From positions 1-5,738 of the forward strand of contig USIN01000124.1 of assembly GCA_900554715.1 (NCBI GenBank): a stretch of 5,738 nt of DNA, written 5' to 3'. Source of the stretch: an uncultured Bacteroidales bacterium. Its GTDB lineage: Bacteria; Bacteroidota; Bacteroidia; Bacteroidales; Muribaculaceae. The translations under genes were made by a program, and so were the position numbers. This document shows positions 1 to 5,738 of the stretch, in pieces; position 1 is the stretch's first letter, and every line of letters begins with the position of its first letter. The notes under the pieces are model-generated. The model had not been told where the DNA came from and did no database searches. It saw only the letters and a program-made list of their open reading frames with translations.

Positions 1-3000
1 ATTTGAATGGCAGCGGCGATTTGAGCACTGCGACGTGATAGTCGAAGTTGAAATCGAGGTCGTTGTAGCCGCGGACACCGAGACGGTAGCGATCGATGTC
101 GAAGATAAACGGATAGACACGCAGCATGTTGTCTTCGACGAGGAAGCTGACGCTCATGTGCTTGATGAGGTTGCGTTGTTTATCTTTGAACATCAGCCAT
201 TTTGCCATTGTTTTGAATGTCTCGGGGTCGATTATCGTCAGCGAGTCGCCGGTGATGCGCACGGCGGCGTTAAGAGTCGGCAGCTTGAAGTCGAGACGCG
301 GAGTCAGGTCGACCGTTGCGGCAACGTCGGCGTCGATGATGCCGGCGACGTCTTTGAGCAGTGGTACGATCGAGTCAATGGCCGGTATCAGGCGCTCGAA
401 GCGCTCGATGTTGAATTTCTCGACCGTCAGCCCGAAACCGAATTTGATGTCGTCGGCCGACGGAGCTGCATAGAGAGCCGAGAGCCCCACGCTGCCGGCG
501 TCGCTCGTGGCCTTGAGGTTGTGTAGGTTCAGAGCACCGTCGTAAGCGAGGATTTCGCCTGTCATGTCTTTGAGGTCGAGGTCAGAGTAGAGCACATTAC
601 GGCTGCTGACGTCGACGCGTGCGTCGATGTTGACGGGTACGAGTATGGGCTGTATCGAGTCGTCTGATGCACTGGCTGCAGCAGCGACGCGGCGGTCGAG
701 AGCTTCATCTGAACCGTCGTAGTCGGTGCCGAAGGCGCTCTCGCCACGGCTGCGTCTGACGGCATACGACGAACCGAGCATCGAGGTGTATGTCAATTCG
801 TTGACATCGACAGTATCGCTCAGAATGTCGAAGTTGACTTTCAGCGGCGAACGGAATCCGCGCGATGTGAGACTGCGCCGCATGTTGCTGATTATGCCTT
901 TTACGAGGAAGTCTGAGTGACCGGCCTTGTAGGAAAGGCTGTCGATTATGATCGAGTCGTTGTTGAACCGTATGTCGAGGTTACGGATGCGGTTGCGGAT
1001 GGGGAAGTATGCCGAGAAGAGTCCGGCTCGGCGTGCTTTGATGCTGCCGTCGAGCGACCAGCCGATAAGCAGCCGTCGCAGCGGCTTTGATGTGCCCCAG
1101 TCGATAATTTCGGTTTCGGCCTGAGTCAGTTCGGGATGTATGCGCGGTTCGTGGCGGCTGTTGCGGCGGTGTCTGGCAAAAGCGAGACGATAGACCGAAT
1201 CGGCAGGCAGATCGGGATGCAGCTGTTTTATAGAGTCGACGGTGTGTTTCATCGCCTCGGACATTCGTCGGCGCGGCAGTTTATGAGCCTCGAAATCGAC
1301 TTGGGCGCGGCTCATCATGAAACGTGTCGACGGGTCGCCGGCAGCGATGCGTCTGACGCCGAGATTGAAGATAAACTGCGGCACACGCGCCTGGCTGTTG
1401 AAGCGGCGCATGGCTACACGACCGTTGACATCGCGGGCTTTGAAGACGATTGAGTCTGAGATGGATAGCAGGTTGAAGCTGTTGACTTTCAGTCCGCCGC
1501 CAATAGGCATCACTACTGTCGTGTCGCCCATCGACGAGAGGTTGGCCGCGCCGGCGCCGAGAGTCAGGCCTCCGAGGGCGACAGATATGTCACCGGAGAG
1601 GACGTCGACGCGCAGGACGGCTGTGAGAAGGCTGTCGACGGTCTTCACGCCATTGTTGAAGCGCTGGTTTGAACCGAATTTGAGGCACACGCGTGAAATG
1701 GCTGCCATTGTCGATGTGTCGTTGTCGAGCCAGTAGAGGTCGCGGCCGTCGATGTCGCCCGTAATTTTAAGTTTGTGAAAGCGGTTGGCTGTCAGCATCG
1801 ACGGGCGTCCGACGAAATCTATGTCGAAGTCGAGTTTGCCTGAAATGTATCCCTGAAGCATGTCGGAGACAATCGACGGCAGCCGTGCGATGTCGCTGTA
1901 GCCTTTGAGACATCCGTCGACGAGCGGGTCGTCGCCGAAGCCGTCGACTGTACCGCTAAGGGTGAGGTCTGTGGCCGGTCCGGCGACATTCAGACGCCGC
2001 AGTTCGGCGCTTGCTATGCCAAGGTTGTCGCCGCGGAGAATGACGCTAAGGTCGAGGGCTGCGTTCTTGAACATGGCGCGTCCGTAGCCGGCCTTACAGT
2101 CACCGATGGTGATGTCTGCCGTCGCATATGGCAGTCTGGCGAGCGCCGTGTTGTAGGCGCTGTCGAGTCTGAGGCCGACAGCGATGCTGCCGTCGGTGTG
2201 GATTCTGTCGAGATGCCATGCCGAGCGCATCGAGTCGGGCACGGTTGCGAGCAGCGAGTTTATCTCTATGGGCTCGACGGCGGTTTCAAACGAATTGACG
2301 ATAAGGTCATTCTCGAAATCAAGGTCGGCTGAGAAACGGCCTTTGATGAAGGCAAGACCTACGTCGAAGCCGTCGAGTTTCAGTCTGTAAGGATGCTGTG
2401 AGTCCCAGTCGACGGTACCGTCGAGCGAAAACGGGAAGTCGGCGAGGTTGAACTGACCGAGCAGCGGTGTCAGCATGTTGCCCGACAGCTCGAAACTATA
2501 GGCAGGGGCATTGTCGCCGCCTATTCCGGCTCGCCTGAGCGTTACGACGGCTTTGGTGTCGTTGGCGATATCGATATAGCTGAAGCGGCCCGGGGTCTCG
2601 ACACTGAAGCGGTCGATAGATATGTGAGGCAGACTGAACTCCCGGCTGTCTGATGTTTTGCTGTCTGCGTCGCTGTCGGTGCCGTCGACAGGGAAAATAT
2701 TGAAGTTGTTGACATTGTCGTCGACAACGACGATATTGACGCGTGGCGCGCTGATAGCGACGTCGCTAAGTCTGATATCGCCTTTGGCGAGGGCGGTGAG
2801 GCTGATGCCGCCGGAGAAGTGGCTGATGCTGACGATAGTATCGGCTTCGGCCGGAAGGTCGCTGCGTCCGGCCGAGCGCAAGGATGTCATCTTGGTGGAC
2901 AGTATCGTGAGACTGTCGACATCAAGACGCAGAAAGGGAAACGATGTTTTAAGCCCCAGCTCGACGCGGCCGATGTCGACGCGTGCGTCAAGGGCGCGGT

Positions 3001-3172
3001 TGACTACGGCTGTCACGAGTGGTGTCAGCCGCTCCGGCGAGAGAGTCGCGATGACTGTGATGAGAGTGGCCGTGACGGTGAGGACGATGGCTAAGACAGT
3101 CCATAGAAATATTTTTGTCAGACGCCGCCATAGCGGATATGGCCGGGGGGCCTGTAGTGATGGTTTGTTCAT
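1..3172 (-). CDS. AsmA family protein, bridge-like lipid-transfer type (C-terminus cut off by window edge)
   Basis: The minus frame from the ATG at 3172-3170 stays open for 1057 codons to the window edge. Residues 1-20 are a short basic cytoplasmic tail (WRRLTK), about 21-44 form one membrane helix, and then comes the typical AsmA start (SPERLTPLV, followed by a TSFPFLRLDV segment near 76-85). The rest is a long beta-rich chain with recurring LDG-type strands; about 706-763 (LDGSIKARRAGLFSAYFP onward) and 971-1057 (ETFKTMAKWLMFK, DIDRYR, VLKSPLPFK) match from memory the conserved C-terminal half of Bacteroidetes AsmA proteins. The family (AsmA, YhdP, TamB, YdbH) is anchored in the inner membrane and reaches across the periplasm; members are linked to phospholipid transport to the outer membrane. 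Probably 50-100 residues are missing. The start is supported by the ATGA overlap with the upstream gene and by the tail-plus-helix order. The exact substrate is unknown. Confidence 0.9.
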   Translation of the reverse strand, partial: MNKPSLQAPRPYPLWRRLTKIFLWTVLAIVLTVTATLITVIATLSPERLTPLVTAVVNRALDARVDIGRVELGLKTSFPFLRLDVDSLTILSTKMTSLRSAGRSDLPAEADTIVSISHFSGGISLTALAKGDIRLSDVAISAPRVNIVVVDDNVNNFNIFPVDGTDSDADSKTSDSREFSLPHISIDRFSVETPGRFSYIDIANDTKAVVTLRRAGIGGDNAPAYSFELSGNMLTPLLGQFNLADFPFSLDGTVDWDSQHPYRLKLDGFDVGLAFIKGRFSADLDFENDLIVNSFETAVEPIEINSLLATVPDSMRSAWHLDRIHTDGSIAVGLRLDSAYNTALARLPYATADITIGDCKAGYGRAMFKNAALDLSVILRGDNLGIASAELRRLNVAGPATDLTLSGTVDGFGDDPLVDGCLKGYSDIARLPSIVSDMLQGYISGKLDFDIDFVGRPSMLTANRFHKLKITGDIDGRDLYWLDNDTSTMAAISRVCLKFGSNQRFNNGVKTVDSLLTAVLRVDVLSGDISVALGGLTLGAGAANLSSMGDTTVVMPIGGGLKVNSFNLLSISDSIVFKARDVNGRVAMRRFNSQARVPQFIFNLGVRRIAAGDPSTRFMMSRAQVDFEAHKLPRRRMSEAMKHTVDSIKQLHPDLPADSVYRLAFARHRRNSRHEPRIHPELTQAETEIIDWGTSKPLRRLLIGWSLDGSIKARRAGLFSAYFPIRNRIRNLDIRFNNDSIIIDSLSYKAGHSDFLVKGIISNMRRSLTSRGFRSPLKVNFDILSDTVDVNELTYTSMLGSSYAVRRSRGESAFGTDYDGSDEALDRRVAAAASASDDSIQPILVPVNIDARVDVSSRNVLYSDLDLKDMTGEILAYDGALNLHNLKATSDAGSVGLSALYAAPSADDIKFGFGLTVEKFNIERFERLIPAIDSIVPLLKDVAGIIDADVAATVDLTPRLDFKLPTLNAAVRITGDSLTIIDPETFKTMAKWLMFKDKQRNLIKHMSVSFLVEDNMLRVYPFIFDIDRYRLGVRGYNDLDFNFDYHVAVLKSPLPFK

Positions 3173-3963
3173 TCGCTGGTGAGATTGTTTTTGTCGGATA
3201 GAGGTTCGCGTCGGGCGCGGGCGGTGATGTGGAAGCAGCTCTGGCGGTGCTCGCGTTTGACGTAGCAGCGGCCTTCGCGACGCAGGTCGTCGAGAATTTC
3301 ACCAAGAAGGTTCTTTAGATCTTCAAATGTGCGGTTGACGCCGAGCGAGTCGCAGATGAATTTAGAATAGCTTATGTCGAATGTCGTGCCGAACTGGTGG
3401 GCTGACGAATCGACAGCGTTGCGGTTGACTCGCCTCAGCCGTTTGACTGTCAGAGGGGTGCGGAGGACACTTGTTACTTTGATGCGGTAGTTGCCGCCGC
3501 CGCGGGCTGCAAGCGAGTCGTTGAAACGCGCTCCGATGTCATGGAGCAGATCGGCGGCTTCCCTGACGAGGTATGGGTAGGAATGGCTGAGTTCGGCGAT
3601 ATAATATTCGCGGCACGACCGGATGCCGACAAGCGGATGCCGCATCTGCCAGATGTCATCGTCGCTGTTGATGATGTCGATGCCGATCTCGCGCGCTTCG
3701 TTGAGATGCAGGTAGTTGCTGTCGTTGAATACGCGGCCGTGCGGTCCGATGTCTTTGACTTTCATGCGTCGGCACCCTTCGTCGGGGGCGCTGTCAAGAC
3801 AGATGTCATAGGGATTCGATTTGGTTTCGGCGAAGATGTCGTCAAGTGTCTCGAGAGTCTTCGGGGCATTTTGAGGTGCGGACTCTGAGCCTCCGCATCC
3901 CGAGACAGAGGCAGACAAGACCATTGTGGTCACAATGATTTTATGCAATAATCGTTGGCGCAT
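3169..3963 (-). CDS. DUF5715 family lipoprotein with M15/LAS peptidase-like motifs
   Basis: This is a complete 264-residue protein. The N-terminus is a lipoprotein signal: basic residues (RQRLLHK), a hydrophobic stretch about 9-20 and lipobox VSGC with Cys23, so the mature protein should be lipid-anchored in the envelope. Met1 is chosen because the next Met (14) would lose the basic region. The C-terminal half resembles DUF5715 and the zinc peptidase M15/LAS fold: TSVLRTP (Arg168) fits the substrate-binding SxxRS-like motif, SAHQFGTTFD (His189, Asp196) fits SxHxxGxxxD, and CFHIT (His245) fits the third metal ligand. M15 enzymes cut peptidoglycan peptides, often next to D-alanine; that activity here is inferred. 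The acidic residue normally three before the last His is Ser242, so the protein might be non-catalytic or use another acid such as Glu238. Its stop overlaps the AsmA start, implying coupled translation. Confidence 0.88.
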   Translation of the reverse strand: MRQRLLHKIIVTTMVLSASVSGCGGSESAPQNAPKTLETLDDIFAETKSNPYDICLDSAPDEGCRRMKVKDIGPHGRVFNDSNYLHLNEAREIGIDIINSDDDIWQMRHPLVGIRSCREYYIAELSHSYPYLVREAADLLHDIGARFNDSLAARGGGNYRIKVTSVLRTPLTVKRLRRVNRNAVDSSAHQFGTTFDISYSKFICDSLGVNRTFEDLKNLLGEILDDLRREGRCYVKREHRQSCFHITARARREPLSDKNNLTSE

Positions 3964-3966
3964 AAC

Positions 3967-3986
3967 AAGATGTAAAATTACATCTT
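3967..3986 (-). repeat. 9-bp perfect palindrome against the DUF5715 start codon
   Basis: The arms aagatgtaa (3967-3975) and ttacatctt (3978-3986) flank a 2-base centre. The palindrome ends three bases before the ATG of the DUF5715 gene, so in the mRNA it would fold over the ribosome-loading region; as DNA it could be an operator for a dimeric regulator. On the plus strand it is followed by five Ts, like a weak terminator, but no plus-strand gene exists to use it. The repeat is directly visible; any function is inferred. Confidence 0.5.
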
Positions 3987-3991
3987 TTTCG

Positions 3992-4013
3992 CAAAATGAC
4001 CGCTTCTAAAATA
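3992..4013 (-). promoter_or_regulatory. Weak candidate promoter region for the DUF5715-AsmA pair
   Basis: Two near-matches to the Bacteroidetes -7 consensus TAnnTTTG occur on the minus strand: TATTTTAG (4013-4006) and TCATTTTG (3999-3992), each with one mismatch. Neither has a convincing TTTG at the -33 position. A promoter is expected here because two candidate terminators separate this pair from nhaD, but the sequence does not decide which box is used. Confidence 0.22.
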
Positions 4014-4023
4014 TTATAAAAGC

Positions 4024-4043
4024 TTAAATCGGTCCCCGATTAA
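4024..4043 (-). terminator. Short GC-centred hairpin with T-rich tail, second candidate nhaD terminator
   Basis: Arms aatcgg (4027-4032) and ccgatt (4036-4041) pair around a 3-base loop, and two more pairs (4024-4025 with 4042-4043) form if A4026 bulges. On the minus strand the stem is followed by a T-rich run (GCTTTTATAATATTTT), closer to a classical intrinsic terminator than the 22-bp repeat ahead of it. The stem is short, and the same T-rich run could instead be part of a promoter for the downstream gene. Confidence 0.35.
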
Positions 4044-4048
4044 TATTG

Positions 4049-4106
4049 AATTTGGAATTTTGAATGTTGAGGTCAGTTCAAAATTCAACATTCAAAATTC
4101 CAAATT
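4049..4106 (-). terminator. 22-bp perfect inverted repeat after nhaD, possible terminator
   Basis: Arms 4049-4070 and 4085-4106 are exact reverse complements over 22 bases with a 14-base loop (4071-4084). The repeat begins six bases after the nhaD stop. It is almost pure A/T with TTGAAT-like words, and the 10-mer ttcaaaattc occurs twice (4077-4086 and 4091-4100), so shifted pairings are possible. There is no U-tract directly after it on the minus strand. Its place suggests 3'-end formation or mRNA 3' protection for nhaD, but the low GC content makes it an atypical intrinsic terminator. Confidence 0.5.
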
Positions 4107-4112
4107 ATCGTA

Positions 4113-5507
4113 TTACTTGAAGAGCGCCGTCTCTATGAGGTAGACGGCAGCGCCGGCAAGGTAACCGGCGAGCGCCAGCAGGGTGAAGCGTTTCAGATAC
4201 CATCCGAAGCTCATTTTCTCGAGACCCATGGCGATGACTCCGGCAGCTGAGCCGATGATGAGCAGGTTGCCTCCGACGCCGGCGCAGTAGCTGAGGAATT
4301 CCCAGAAGACGCCGTCGACGACGAAGTTTGCGGCATAGCCAATCGATGAGGGGTCGGCGATGCCATACATGCCCATGACGCCGGCGACGAGAGGCACATT
4401 GTCGAGTATCGACGACATGGCGCCGAGCAGAACGTTGATGATGTAGACGTTATGGATGTGCTCGTCAAGGAATGCGGCTGCGGCCGACAGGATGCCGGAT
4501 GCCTGCAGAACACTGACGGCCATGAGGATTCCGAGGAAGAAGAGGATCGACGGCATATCGATGCGCGAGATGACTTTGGGGAGGCGCTGTTCGCGTGAGG
4601 CAGACAGGTGTTTTCCGTTGTAGAAGCATTCAGAGAAAATCCACAGCAAAGCCAGTATGAGCAATATGCCGACGAACGGCGGCATGTGTGTAATCGATTT
4701 GAAGACCGGTACGAGCAGCAGGCCGCCGACGCCGAGGCAGAAGATGGTGTTGCGTTCGCGTGCTGAAATAACGGAGTCGACGCTCTTTTCGGTCACTACG
4801 GCCGGCAGACGCCCTTTAAGCCGGCTTGAGACGATGGCGAGCGGCACAAGCAGCGACACGACACTGGGCAGCAGTACATAACTGACGAGCGCACCGGCTG
4901 TGACATTGCCTTTGACCCACAGCAATATCGTCGTAACGTCGCCGATCGGCGACCATGCGCCGCCGGCGTTGGCGGATATGACAATCATGCCGGTGTAAAG
5001 CCATCGCTCGGTCTTGCGTTCGATGAGCTTGCGCAGCAGCAGTATCATGACGATGGTTGTAGTCATGTTGTCAAGCACCGCCGAGAAGAAGAATGTCGTC
5101 AGACAGATGACCCACAGCAGTTTGCGTCGGCTACGTGTCGTTATGTGGTCGGTGATTACCGAGAAGCCGCCGTGGACGTCGATAAGCTCGACGATGGTCA
5201 TGGCGCCTATGAGGAAGAACAACGTCTGGGTGATGTCGCCCATGGCCTCGACAATCTTGACGTTGAGCACATAGTCGAGACATCTCTCTCCAAACGACTT
5301 GGTCACGAGCAACGGATTGCTGTCGACATAGTCGGCGAGAGCGTCGGGCTCGACGACGGGTATTATATACTCGGCTCCGAGAGCATAGATAATCCACATC
5401 AGCATGCCGAGCAGGAGTGCAATGGCGGTTTTGTCGATGCGCAGGGGATGTTCGAGGGCTATACAGATATAGCCCACGCAAAATAAAAGGATTAGGGTAG
5501 CAACCAT
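4113..5507 (-). CDS. nhaD: NhaD-type sodium:proton antiporter
   Basis: This complete 464-residue polytopic inner-membrane protein is of usual NhaD length. The N-terminus (GYICIALEHPLRIDKTAIALL) is the family signature. Two half-repeats typical of the ion transporter (IT) superfamily are visible: SAVLDNMTTT (Asp146-Asn147) followed by SANAGGAWSPIGD (178-190), and SSILDNVPLVAG (Asp369-Asn370) followed by AGVGGNLLIIGSAAG (409-423). In studied NhaD proteins, paired Asp residues and nearby polar residues in the membrane are needed for transport, and both DN motifs are intact. The protein should exchange cytoplasmic Na+ (or Li+) for outside protons, helping sodium and alkaline pH homeostasis. The ATG at 5507 begins directly with the first membrane helix. 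It sits between a cell-wall gene and an envelope operon, with its own candidate promoter upstream and hairpins just after the stop, so it is probably monocistronic. An ArsB-like role is less likely given the NhaD signature. Confidence 0.95.
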   Translation of the reverse strand: MVATLILLFCVGYICIALEHPLRIDKTAIALLLGMLMWIIYALGAEYIIPVVEPDALADYVDSNPLLVTKSFGERCLDYVLNVKIVEAMGDITQTLFFLIGAMTIVELIDVHGGFSVITDHITTRSRRKLLWVICLTTFFFSAVLDNMTTTIVMILLLRKLIERKTERWLYTGMIVISANAGGAWSPIGDVTTILLWVKGNVTAGALVSYVLLPSVVSLLVPLAIVSSRLKGRLPAVVTEKSVDSVISARERNTIFCLGVGGLLLVPVFKSITHMPPFVGILLILALLWIFSECFYNGKHLSASREQRLPKVISRIDMPSILFFLGILMAVSVLQASGILSAAAAFLDEHIHNVYIINVLLGAMSSILDNVPLVAGVMGMYGIADPSSIGYAANFVVDGVFWEFLSYCAGVGGNLLIIGSAAGVIAMGLEKMSFGWYLKRFTLLALAGYLAGAAVYLIETALFK

Positions 5508-5601
5508 CTTGAAAAAGACACTTTCTTAAAATTCCTGATAAACCTAAAATGTGATGAAATAAAGTCTTAACAGCGAGTATGCAATCGCTATAAAACCGAT
5601 G

Positions 5602-5609
5602 CAAATATA
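5602..5609 (-). promoter_or_regulatory. Bacteroidetes-type -7 box of a candidate nhaD promoter
   Basis: The minus strand reads TATATTTG, a perfect match to the Bacteroidetes sigma-ABfr -7 consensus TAnnTTTG. It lies about 95 bases upstream of the nhaD ATG, which would give a leader of roughly 85-90 bases with transcription starting near 5595. No clear TTTG is found at the -33 position, which would fall inside the alr-distal hairpin region. The box is seen directly; promoter function is inferred. Confidence 0.5.
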
Positions 5610-5620
5610 GAAATTTTTAA

Positions 5621-5664
5621 TGATTGGTGATGAGTGATTAGTTATTTATTCACCAATCACTCAT
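5621..5664 (-). terminator. Overlapping alternative hairpins after alr, probable terminator
   Basis: Two perfect 10-bp inverted repeats share one right-hand arm: 5621-5630 with 5650-5659 (loop 19), and 5630-5639 with 5655-5664 (loop 15). They cannot form together. They start two bases after the alr stop. In the minus-strand RNA the distal hairpin is followed by UUAAAAAUUU, which is AT-rich but not a clean U-tract. The arms are AT-rich, so terminator strength is uncertain. The segment also covers the place where the -33 part of the nhaD promoter would lie. Confidence 0.5.
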
Positions 5665-5666
5665 TT

Positions 5667-5738
5667 TCAATCTTGATAATACACCCTCTTCACTCGCGTG
5701 GAAACACTGGTCAGCACTTCGTAAGGAATAGTATCCAG
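5667..5738 (-). CDS. alr: Alanine racemase C-terminus, likely of a MurF-Alr fusion (5' part outside window)
   Basis: Only the last 23 codons and a TGA stop are present; the start lies beyond the window edge. The visible peptide (IPYEVLTSVSTRVKRVYYQD) carries the (T/I)xYE...RVxRVY ending of the alanine racemase C-terminal beta domain. Alanine racemase is a PLP enzyme that converts L-alanine to D-alanine for the D-Ala-D-Ala end of the peptidoglycan stem peptide. In Bacteroidetes the racemase is usually the C-terminal half of a fusion with MurF, the ligase that adds D-Ala-D-Ala to the UDP-MurNAc-tripeptide; that fusion is expected here but cannot be seen. The hairpins immediately after the stop suggest that transcription ends before nhaD. 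Confidence 0.82.
   Translation of the reverse strand: MDTIPYEVLTSVSTRVKRVYYQD

Noticed and set aside
35..526. A 163-codon plus-strand open frame
   Set aside because: It lies antisense to the AsmA C-terminal region, whose minus-strand product matches a known family; its composition (Val/Asp/Glu-rich) is the mirror of GAC- and GTC-rich codons on the other strand.
2658..3182. A 174-codon plus-strand open frame antisense to the AsmA N-terminus
   Set aside because: The Arg/Ser/Thr-rich low-complexity translation shows no recognisable domain, and the minus strand encodes a clear membrane anchor and AsmA start here.
3967..3989. An intrinsic terminator on the plus strand (palindrome plus five Ts)
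   Set aside because: No plus-strand gene lies upstream, and the stem is AT-rich with only a two-base centre.
4049..4106. The 22-bp inverted repeat as a transposon end or MITE
   Set aside because: The arms are separated by only 14 bases, no target-site duplication is visible, and the repeat sits in the normal terminator position after a stop codon.
5508..5601. A sodium or lithium riboswitch in the nhaD leader
   Set aside because: The leader is only about 90 bases and AT-rich. The only structure I see is a 5-bp hairpin (5572-5589, agcga/tcgct), with no multi-helix junction or conserved purine-rich core, so no riboswitch is claimed.
5131..5604. A 157-codon minus-strand frame overlapping the nhaD start
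   Set aside because: It is an Arg/His-rich out-of-frame reading of nhaD; the nhaD frame carries the family signature over the same bases.

Overview
The window looks like chromosomal DNA from a member of the Bacteroidales with fairly GC-rich genes; Muribaculaceae or a similar family fits, but the genus cannot be fixed from sequence alone. The reasons are the four gene families present (a MurF/Alr-type alanine racemase end, an NhaD-type antiporter, a DUF5715 lipoprotein and a Bacteroidetes-style AsmA protein), AT-rich gaps between GC-rich genes, no clear Shine-Dalgarno sequences, and a perfect Bacteroidetes -7 promoter box (TAnnTTTG) ahead of the antiporter.

All four genes lie on the minus strand, so transcription runs from high to low coordinates. 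At 5738-5667 is the last 23 codons of an alanine racemase, in this phylum usually fused to MurF. A gap (5666-5508) follows with two overlapping, mutually exclusive hairpins and the antiporter promoter. nhaD (5507-4113) is complete at 464 residues. A second gap (4112-3964) holds a 22-bp perfect inverted repeat, a short GC-centred hairpin with a T-rich tail, and a palindrome against the next start codon. Then come a complete DUF5715 lipoprotein gene (3963-3169) and, overlapping it by ATGA, a long AsmA-family gene (3172 to beyond position 1; 1057 codons visible, C-terminus missing). The AsmA gene fills more than half of the window and has no internal stop.

The shared theme is the cell envelope: D-alanine for peptidoglycan (Alr), inner-membrane Na+/H+ exchange (NhaD), a lipid-anchored protein with LAS/M15 peptidase-like metal-ligand motifs (DUF5715), and a membrane-anchored, periplasm-spanning AsmA protein of the kind linked to lipid transfer to the outer membrane. 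Only DUF5715 and AsmA are clearly one transcription and translation unit. nhaD appears to have its own promoter and terminator.

No CRISPR array, mobile element, tRNA or rRNA is visible. The long plus-strand open frames are antisense shadows of the minus-strand genes. I see no clear undescribed system; the best lead is the coupled DUF5715-AsmA pair.
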